Shown one piece after another: positions 7,207 through 10,750 of a DNA stretch of 10,750 nt (within the stretch, counting starts at the first letter, position 1; each line of letters opens with the position of its first letter). The notes beneath the pieces were generated by a model, which was not told the origin of the DNA, ran no database searches, and saw only the letters and a program-made list of their open reading frames with translations. A program made the position numbers and the translations under genes. The DNA is from Planctomycetia bacterium (GTDB taxonomy: Bacteria; Planctomycetota; Planctomycetia; Pirellulales; UBA1268), in the NCBI GenBank assembly GCA_009923125.1, contig RFUD01000047.1:1-10750 (forward strand), read 5' to 3'.

Positions 7207-8036
7207 TGCGGTCCGTGGGCTTTCTCGTCGCGGCGGTGATGCTCGCGTGCGCAGCCGCGGTCGGCGACGAGGCCCCCCTGCTCCGCTACCGGTTCACGCC
7301 CGGCGAGAGGATCGCGATGGACGTGGGCCACCGCGCGGTCACGGAGACGACGATCGGCGCGGCCCGCCAGACCGTCGAGACGGCGACCGATTCGACGAAG
7401 ATCTGGACGATCGTGGCGGTCGATGACGACGGTCGGGCGACCATCGAGCACTCGGTGGGCGACGTCACCATGACGTCGCGGACGAGCGACAAGGGGGAGA
7501 CGCGGTGGAGCAGCCGCGACCCCGGCCCGGCGCCGCCCGACTACGAGGCGGTGCGGCAGAGCCTCGGCGTGCCGCTCTCGCGCGTGGTCGTGGACCCGAC
7601 CGGCCGCGTGCTCGAGCGGCGCGACCTCAGGCCGACGTCCCCCTCCAACACCGGCGACCTGATGGTCGTGCCGCTGCCCGACGAGCCGGCGACCGTGGGC
7701 ACCGAATGGACGGTGCCGCAGGAGGTGGTCGTCGAGGTGCCGAACGGCCCGCGCAGGGCCGTGAAGACCCGACTGCGCTACCGCGTGGAAAGCGTCCGCG
7801 ACGGAGTGGCGACGATCCGCGTGGACACGACCGTGCTCACGCCGATCGACGATCCGCGGCTCGAGGCCAGGCTGCTGGAGCGCATCTGGGACGGCGAGAT
7901 CGAGTTCGACGTGGCCCGCGGCCGCCTCCTGCGCCGCTCGACCGGCGTCGATCGCCGCGTCGTCGGCTTCAGCGGCCCCGAATCGAGCGTTCGTTATAAG
8001 GCGAGCCTCGAAGAGCGGCTGCAGGAACGTCGTTGA
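7203..8036 (+). CDS. Exported protein of unknown function
   Basis: The product is 277 residues. Residues 1-22 look like a signal peptide: MMRS followed by a hydrophobic VGFLVAAVMLACAAAVG, with a plausible signal peptidase I site around AVG-DE. C16 is not in a good lipobox because Met sits at -3, so a lipoprotein is less likely. The mature part opens with LLRYRFTPGERIAMDV. It looks rich in alternating beta-type residues and has acidic/basic turns such as VAVDDDGRATIEH. It lacks cysteines, a recognisable catalytic motif and further membrane segments. The style recalls periplasmic or cell-surface beta-domain proteins of unknown function seen in planctomycetes (DUF6263-like is a guess). The start was chosen from the ATGA overlap with nadK, which also puts the signal peptide at the N-terminus. 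A second ATG follows immediately. It appears to be the last gene of the operon; the repeat block follows. Confidence 0.75.
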   Translation: MMRSVGFLVAAVMLACAAAVGDEAPLLRYRFTPGERIAMDVGHRAVTETTIGAARQTVETATDSTKIWTIVAVDDDGRATIEHSVGDVTMTSRTSDKGETRWSSRDPGPAPPDYEAVRQSLGVPLSRVVVDPTGRVLERRDLRPTSPSNTGDLMVVPLPDEPATVGTEWTVPQEVVVEVPNGPRRAVKTRLRYRVESVRDGVATIRVDTTVLTPIDDPRLEARLLERIWDGEIEFDVARGRLLRRSTGVDRRVVGFSGPESSVRYKASLEERLQERR

Positions 8037-8067
8037 AAGAGACCTCGGCCCGCGGTCGCCCGCACAA

Positions 8068-8105
8068 GCCGGCTTCGGGCTCCCCGTGTCCCATCGCCGG
8101 ACGTT
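8068..8105 (+). repeat. Repeat unit copy 1 (plus orientation)
   Basis: This 38-bp unit starts GCCGGCTTCGGG and ends with the 19-mer TGTCCCATCGCCGGACGTT (8087-8105). The same unit recurs 53 bp downstream with the 19-mer perfectly kept and the front half diverged. Confidence 0.85.
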
Positions 8106-8120
8106 TGCTTTGTTGATCGC

Positions 8121-8160
8121 GCCGGCTCGGGGCCGCCAATGTCCCATCGCCGGACGTTCG
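8121..8160 (+). repeat. Repeat unit copy 2 (plus orientation), outer left part of the palindrome
   Basis: The unit starts GCCGGCTCGGGG, and the perfect 19-mer shared with copy 1 lies at 8140-8158. It also forms the outermost left arm of the large inverted repeat: CCGGCTCGGGG (8122-8132) and CGCCGGACGTTCG (8148-8160) have exact reverse complements at 8416-8426 and 8387-8399. Confidence 0.85.
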
Positions 8161-8255
8161 CGGTGGCCATCGTGGCCACCGCTCTCTGCCTGTCCGCTGC
8201 GCTTCGCCATCCTGGCTGCGCTTGCTCCCAGAGCCCCGCGACGGGGCACCGGCAG

Positions 8256-8292
8256 CCCCGAGCCTTCTCAACTGAAAGAGGGAGGCTCGGGG
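8256..8292. repeat. Central hairpin of the palindrome
   Basis: CCCCGAGCCT (8256-8265) pairs perfectly with AGGCTCGGGG (8283-8292) around a 17-nt loop containing CAACTGAAAG. No T-run follows on either strand, so it is not a classic intrinsic terminator. It is still the strongest single stem near the middle of the region between the converging genes. Confidence 0.7.
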
Positions 8293-8373
8293 TCACCCCT
8301 ACCGTGGAGCCGGCGTATGTGACCAGCGGAGCCAGGATGGCGAAGCGCAGGCACATCCGAGTGAGTGAAGCCC

Positions 8374-8426
8374 AGGATGGGCGCAACGAACGTCCGGCGA
8401 AACGGTACGGGGTGACCCCGAGCCGG
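8374..8426 (-). repeat. 53-bp direct repeat, first copy
   Basis: The copy runs from AGGATGGGCGCAACG to GACCCCGAGCCGG. It is identical over 53 bp to 8529-8581 and carries the core in the minus orientation. Similarity continues for about 15 further bases with four mismatches (8427-8441 against 8582-8596). The inner GGGGTGACCCC (8409-8419) is itself a small palindrome. It is also the outer right arm of the large palindrome. Confidence 0.92.
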
Positions 8427-8450
8427 GTTGGGCGCGTTGACGGAAAGCAT

Positions 8451-8512
8451 GACAGGCTGGAGCCTGTCGTACGGCAAGCGAGACGCTTGCCCCACAGTAC
8501 GGCAAGTGCCGT
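8451..8512. repeat. Cluster of three small hairpins (REP-like)
   Basis: Three perfect small inverted repeats follow one another: GACAGGCT/AGCCTGTC (8451-8458, 8461-8468), GGCAAGCG/CGCTTGCC (8473-8480, 8484-8491) and ACGGCA/TGCCGT (8499-8504, 8507-8512). The decamer GTACGGCAAG occurs twice, at 8469-8478 and 8497-8506. The cluster resembles the short palindromic intergenic repeats that are scattered in many planctomycete genomes, but that comparison is from memory. It lies between the two copies of the 53-bp repeat. Confidence 0.75.
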
Positions 8513-8528
8513 GCCGAACAGGATTGGC

Positions 8529-8581
8529 AGGATGGGCGCAACGAACGTCCGGCGAAACGGTACGGGGTGACCCCGAGCCGG
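8529..8581 (-). repeat. 53-bp direct repeat, second copy
   Basis: This is a perfect copy of 8374-8426, offset by 155 bp and ending 19 bases before the dnaA stop codon. Being identical while other copies have diverged, the pair is either a recent duplication or kept alike by gene conversion. Confidence 0.92.
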
Positions 8582-8600
8582 ATTGCTCGCGTCGACGCAA

Positions 8601-10118
8601 TCAGCCCGCGCGGAGGGTTTCCTCGACGCGACGGATCGCGTCGGCGACGTCCCAGGTCGAGTCGGCGAGCGTGATCCGGGCGTTGCTCGCCACCCACTCG
8701 TCCACCGCCTTCTGGGCGGAGAGCACCGTCGAGTGGCTGCGACGACCGAAGTAGCTGCCGATCTCGGTCAGCGGTGCGGGCGTGTGCTTGCGGGCGAGGA
8801 ACATCGCCAGCATCCGCGGATGATTGACCTTCTTGCCGCGCTGGGCCGTCTTGAGCGCGCCCGACTCGATGCCGAAGGCGGTGCACACGGCCCGCTCGAT
8901 GTCGGCCAGTCGCACGCTGCGGGCGCTGGCCCGCACGAGGTCGGCCAGCGCCTCCTCCGCCATGGCAAGGGAGATCGGCAGGCCGAGCATGTGGCTCGTG
9001 GCTTCGAGGCGGTTGACCGCCCCCGCAAGCTCGCGCGAGTGACGCGTCATCCGGGCGGCGACGTACTGCACGACGTCGGCGGGGATCGCGAGGCCGCGTC
9101 GGGACGCGATCGACTCGATGATCCCGCGACGCACCGCCTCGTCGGGCGGCAACAGCCGCGCGGTCATGCCTCCCCGCAGCCGCACGAGCAGGTCGGGGCC
9201 GAGATCCACGAGTGTCTCCGGCTCGCGGTCGCAGGCGAACACCAGCTGCCGCCCCTGCCGCTGCAGCACGTCGATCGTCTGCTGGAGTTCGACGATCGTG
9301 GCCCGCTTGCCCACGAAAAACTGCAGGTCGTCGATGGCCAGCAGGTCGGCGCCGCGGCAGGTGCGACGAAATCCCGGCAGGCCGGTGCCGTGGAGCGACT
9401 GCAGGAACGTGGTGGTGAACTGCTCGGCCGACAGGTAGACGGCCGAGGCCCGGGGGTGGAGGGTGCGGAAGCGGTCGCAGATGCCCTCGAGGAGGTGCGT
9501 TTTGCCGGTGCCGCTGGGCCCATGCAGGACGAGCGGCGACATCTCGCCGGGACGGGCCCCGGCCAGTTCGACGGCGGCGTGGGCCATGCGGTTGGCCGGA
9601 CCGACGACGAACGTCTCGAGCGTCGGACCCTGGCGGCACGCGGGCCTCGCTTCCGGACCGGCCACCGGCGCCGCGGGGGTGGAGCGGGCGCGAGGCCGGG
9701 CCGACGGCGGGCGGCGGCGGGCGGTCGCTGGTCCCGGCACCGCGTGCTCGGGTTCGGTTGCCGCCTCGGGTTCGGGCGGCATCGCCGCGGCGGCCTGCCA
9801 GATGATGTCCACCGCCCGATCCGCGCCCACGACCTGCCGAACCGCCGCCTCGATGTCATCCTTGAACATCTTCCGTAGCCAGTCGTGCGTGCGGCCGTCA
9901 CCCACCTCGAGCGTCACCGCCACCGCGTTGGAGGCACGATCGACGAGCAGGCCGGCCCGCGGGACGTCGCCGAACCAGACGGCATGTCGCTCCGCACCGA
10001 TCCGATCCCGCAGCACAGCCCAGAAAGCCGCAGCGAGATCGGGCGGGCTGTCATCGGGGGCCGATTTCGCGGCCGGTTGCTGCGCCGTGGCAACGTGATG
10101 CACCCGGCGTCTGCTCAT
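8601..10118 (-). CDS. dnaA: Chromosomal replication initiator protein DnaA
   Basis: DnaA is the AAA+ ATPase that binds DnaA boxes and opens the replication origin. Of the 505 residues, about 26-110 form an N-terminal domain I. Residues 111-165 are a Pro/Ala/Arg-rich linker (domain II), and the AAA+ domain starts near 168 (TFVVGPANRMAH). Walker A is GPSGTGKT (200-207), Walker B is LLAIDDLQFF (259-268), and sensor 1 lies in VFACDREPE. The box VII arginine is probably R313 and the sensor 2 arginine R362 (HSRELAGAVNRL). The helix-turn-helix domain IV has HPRMLAMFLARKHT (433-446) and GRRSHSTVLSAQ (458-469). The usual signature is GGRDHTTV, so the Asp that contacts DNA in E. coli is Ser461 here. 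The start at 10118 follows the predicted promoter by about 50 bases. The frame stays open much further upstream, but only through the promoter and the divergent gene. No dnaN, recF or gyrB lies next to it. Confidence 0.95.
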   Translation of the reverse strand: MSRRRVHHVATAQQPAAKSAPDDSPPDLAAAFWAVLRDRIGAERHAVWFGDVPRAGLLVDRASNAVAVTLEVGDGRTHDWLRKMFKDDIEAAVRQVVGADRAVDIIWQAAAAMPPEPEAATEPEHAVPGPATARRRPPSARPRARSTPAAPVAGPEARPACRQGPTLETFVVGPANRMAHAAVELAGARPGEMSPLVLHGPSGTGKTHLLEGICDRFRTLHPRASAVYLSAEQFTTTFLQSLHGTGLPGFRRTCRGADLLAIDDLQFFVGKRATIVELQQTIDVLQRQGRQLVFACDREPETLVDLGPDLLVRLRGGMTARLLPPDEAVRRGIIESIASRRGLAIPADVVQYVAARMTRHSRELAGAVNRLEATSHMLGLPISLAMAEEALADLVRASARSVRLADIERAVCTAFGIESGALKTAQRGKKVNHPRMLAMFLARKHTPAPLTEIGSYFGRRSHSTVLSAQKAVDEWVASNARITLADSTWDVADAIRRVEETLRAG

Positions 10119-10151
10119 GTCCGTGAGAATTCCCGCGTCGTTCCGTGACTG

Positions 10152-10168
10152 GTTCCGGGGACCGGAAC
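10152..10168 (-). promoter_or_regulatory. Hairpin at the predicted 5' end of the dnaA mRNA
   Basis: GTTCCGG (10152-10158) and CCGGAAC (10162-10168) form a perfect 7-bp stem with a 3-nt loop. With the -10 element at 10180-10175, transcription should begin close to 10168, so the stem would sit at the very start of the transcript. It could protect the mRNA or be a protein binding site overlapping the start point. Confidence 0.5.
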
Positions 10169-10174
10169 GGCGCG

Positions 10175-10202
10175 AGTATAGGAGTGCTTGCAGTGCTGTC
10201 AA
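10175..10202 (-). promoter_or_regulatory. dnaA promoter, sigma-70 type
   Basis: On the minus strand, TTGACA (10202-10197) is a perfect -35. TATACT (10180-10175) is a -10 with one difference from TATAAT, and the spacer is 16 bp. The predicted start point is near 10168, giving a leader of about 50 nt before the dnaA ATG at 10118. It is the best promoter match in the window. Confidence 0.75.
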
Positions 10203-10247
10203 ACCATGGCAGCGGAGCATGGGCGGGAGACGTTTTGGAGCACTCGC

Positions 10248-10253
10248 TATACT
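10248..10253 (+). promoter_or_regulatory. Possible -10 element for the PDZ-protein gene
   Basis: TATACT on the plus strand lies 72 bases before the ATG at 10326. No recognisable -35 sits 15-19 bp upstream (the bases there are G-rich), and there is no extended -10. If it is active, it may need an activator or another sigma factor. Confidence 0.35.
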
Positions 10254-10325
10254 CGTTGACCATTGATGGAAGGTCGCGGTCGGGGAGTCCGGCCGTCGCC
10301 TGCGCATCCCGGAATCAGTGGTCCC

Positions 10326-10750
10326 ATGACGCTCTGCCACTGTCGCCATCGTCGCTCGTTCGCGCTCGCTGTCGTGATCGTCTGCGCTCGGCCGGGCCTG
10401 CCGGAACCCGGAAACATCGTCCGGGCCGAGGACTCGGCGCCACCGGCCTTTCAGCCGGCTGAAATCTCGATCGGGGAGCCGTTGCCGTTGCCGGAGCGGC
10501 GGTTCCCCGCACAACCACCGGCAGCCGAGCCGGACGCCGCGCCGCCGCGCGGGTCGGTCGCGGGGTCGGCGGCCGGCAACGGCTGGATCGGACTCACGGT
10601 GGACGACAAGGTGGTGACGGGGCGGCTGGTGGTCGTCGACGTCGCCGCGGCCGGCCCCGCCGCCCGCTGCGGCATCGAGCGCGACGATCAATTGCTGGCG
10701 ATCGATGGCGTCCCGCTGCGTTCGGCGGACCAACTCGCCGCCGCGCTGGC
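10326..10750 (+). CDS. Exported PDZ-domain protein, partial (N-terminal 141 residues)
   Basis: The frame opens at ATG 10326 and runs off the right edge with 141 complete codons. Residues 1-34 look like a signal peptide: MTLCHCRHRR, then the hydrophobic SFALAVVIVCA, with a possible cleavage site after VRA. A Pro/Glu/Ala-rich linker (about 35-87) leads to a PDZ domain. This begins at NGWIGLTVDD, continues through GRLVVVDVAAAGPAARCGI and reaches DDQLLAIDGVPLRSADQL. That pattern (hydrophobic carboxylate-binding loop, then GPAxxxGI and D-x-I/L-x-x-I-D/N-G) is typical of PDZ domains in envelope proteases and their adaptors. No protease domain is visible before the PDZ, so a DegP/HtrA order is excluded, but a protease or second PDZ could follow beyond the edge. 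It is divergent from dnaA and shares its control region. Confidence 0.82.
   Translation, partial: MTLCHCRHRRSFALAVVIVCARPGLPEPGNIVRAEDSAPPAFQPAEISIGEPLPLPERRFPAQPPAAEPDAAPPRGSVAGSAAGNGWIGLTVDDKVVTGRLVVVDVAAAGPAARCGIERDDQLLAIDGVPLRSADQLAAAL

Larger units (their letters stand above)
8122..8426. repeat. Imperfect palindrome of about 305 bp
   Basis: Four separate pairs of exact reverse complements share one centre near 8274. They are 8122-8132 with 8416-8426 (11 bp), 8147-8160 with 8387-8400 (14 bp), 8197-8217 with 8330-8350 (21 bp) and 8256-8265 with 8283-8292 (10 bp). The spacing between the second and third pairs is the same in both arms (36 nt) and about half identical. The two arms are thus diverged copies of one unit in head-to-head orientation, rather than chance matches. 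Confidence 0.88.
8037..8600. repeat. Repeat-filled intergenic region between converging genes
   Basis: These 564 bases separate the 3' ends of the exported-protein gene and dnaA. They are made almost entirely of direct and inverted repeats, itemised in the entries below. The unit core CGCCGGACGTT occurs four times: at 8095-8105 and 8148-8158 on the plus strand, and at 8389-8399 and 8544-8554 on the minus strand. Open frames in this stretch exist on both strands, but they only read through repeats and show no family signature. No T-rich intrinsic terminator was seen for either flanking gene. The many hairpins could still help stop or stabilise transcripts arriving from both sides. Confidence 0.85.
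10173..10255. repeat. Inverted repeat carrying two opposed -10 elements
   Basis: CGAGTATAGGAGTGCT (10173-10188) is repeated in reverse complement as AGCACTCGCTATACTCG (10239-10255) with a single extra base. Each arm contains TATACT, facing dnaA on the minus strand and the PDZ gene on the plus strand. AGTGCT also recurs directly at 10192-10197, so the hexamer occurs twice in one orientation and once in the other. This pattern would suit a regulator that covers both promoters. Confidence 0.65.
10119..10325. promoter_or_regulatory. Divergent control region between dnaA and the PDZ-protein gene
   Basis: This 207-bp gap is less GC-rich than its flanks and holds the elements listed separately. No sequence close to the DnaA box TTATNCACA was found on either strand. 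It therefore does not look like a classical dnaA-linked origin, nor does it show obvious DnaA autoregulation. Neither flanking start codon has a good Shine-Dalgarno sequence (ACGGAC before dnaA; none before 10326). Confidence 0.7.

Noticed and set aside
8139..8570. A 143-codon plus-strand open frame beginning MSHRRTFAVAIVATALC, and the overlapping 78-codon frame from 8086
   Set aside because: Both read straight through the repeats and palindrome arms and show no domain. The signal-like start is itself part of the repeat.
8068..8581. CRISPR array
   Set aside because: Copies differ in length and orientation, and spacing is irregular (53 and 155 bp). There are no uniform spacers and no cas genes nearby.
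8589..8598. GCGTCGACGC perfect 10-bp palindrome just past the dnaA stop
   Set aside because: It is too short and too likely by chance in GC-rich DNA, and has no T-run to support a terminator.
8268..8600. Minus-strand open frames in the repeat block, one of them containing VPFRRTFVAPILGFTH
   Set aside because: These are the inverted repeat copies read on the other strand. Similarity between the two frames comes from the DNA repeat, not from a protein family.
10119..10325. Chromosomal origin next to dnaA
   Set aside because: No TTATNCACA-like boxes and no AT-rich unwinding tract were found on either strand, and dnaN is not adjacent. An origin with unusual boxes cannot be fully excluded.
10119..10733. 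Upstream extension of the dnaA frame to a start at 10733
   Set aside because: It would pass through the near-consensus dnaA promoter and antisense to the PDZ gene. The extra 205 residues have no DnaA homology.

Overview
The window is GC-rich chromosomal DNA (roughly 70% by eye, not counted) packed with housekeeping genes. The best guess for the organism is a planctomycete, perhaps of the Pirellulales. Three things support this: the DnaA DNA-binding signature reads GRRSHSTV instead of GGRDHTTV; dnaA stands alone, away from dnaN, recF and gyrB; and most genes lack a clear Shine-Dalgarno sequence, with secreted proteins of unknown function nearby. This assignment is inference, because there is no rRNA gene here.

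Layout from left to right. Positions 1-1554, minus strand: the 5' part of a CbiX/SirB-type chelatase gene, cut by the left edge and overlapping by one base the end of a 12-helix MFS drug-efflux-type transporter. A 37-bp divergent gap follows (1555-1591). Positions 1592-8036, plus strand, hold one closely packed run: xseA, xseB (both subunits of exonuclease VII), an ispA-type prenyl diphosphate synthase, dxs (first enzyme of the MEP isoprenoid pathway), nadK (NAD kinase) and a small exported protein of unknown function. The order xseA-xseB-ispA-dxs, with nadK nearby, is a widespread bacterial arrangement. It puts a DNA-repair nuclease, isoprenoid synthesis and NADP supply under likely shared transcription. 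A GC-rich hairpin between xseB and ispA may divide the run.

Positions 8037-8600 lie between two converging genes and hold no credible gene. The stretch is built from repeats. Four copies of an 11-bp core (two in each orientation) sit in larger units that form a roughly 305-bp imperfect palindrome centred near 8274. There is also a perfect 53-bp direct repeat and a cluster of three small hairpins. Positions 8601-10118, minus strand, encode DnaA. The gap at 10119-10325 carries a near-consensus promoter for dnaA (TTGACA, 16 bp, TATACT), a hairpin at the predicted 5' end of its mRNA, and an inverted repeat that places a second TATACT facing the other way. At 10326 a signal-peptide and PDZ-domain protein starts on the plus strand and runs off the right edge.

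No new defence, mobile or biosynthetic system was recognised. The parts that most deserve a second look are the repeat block and the dnaA control region.
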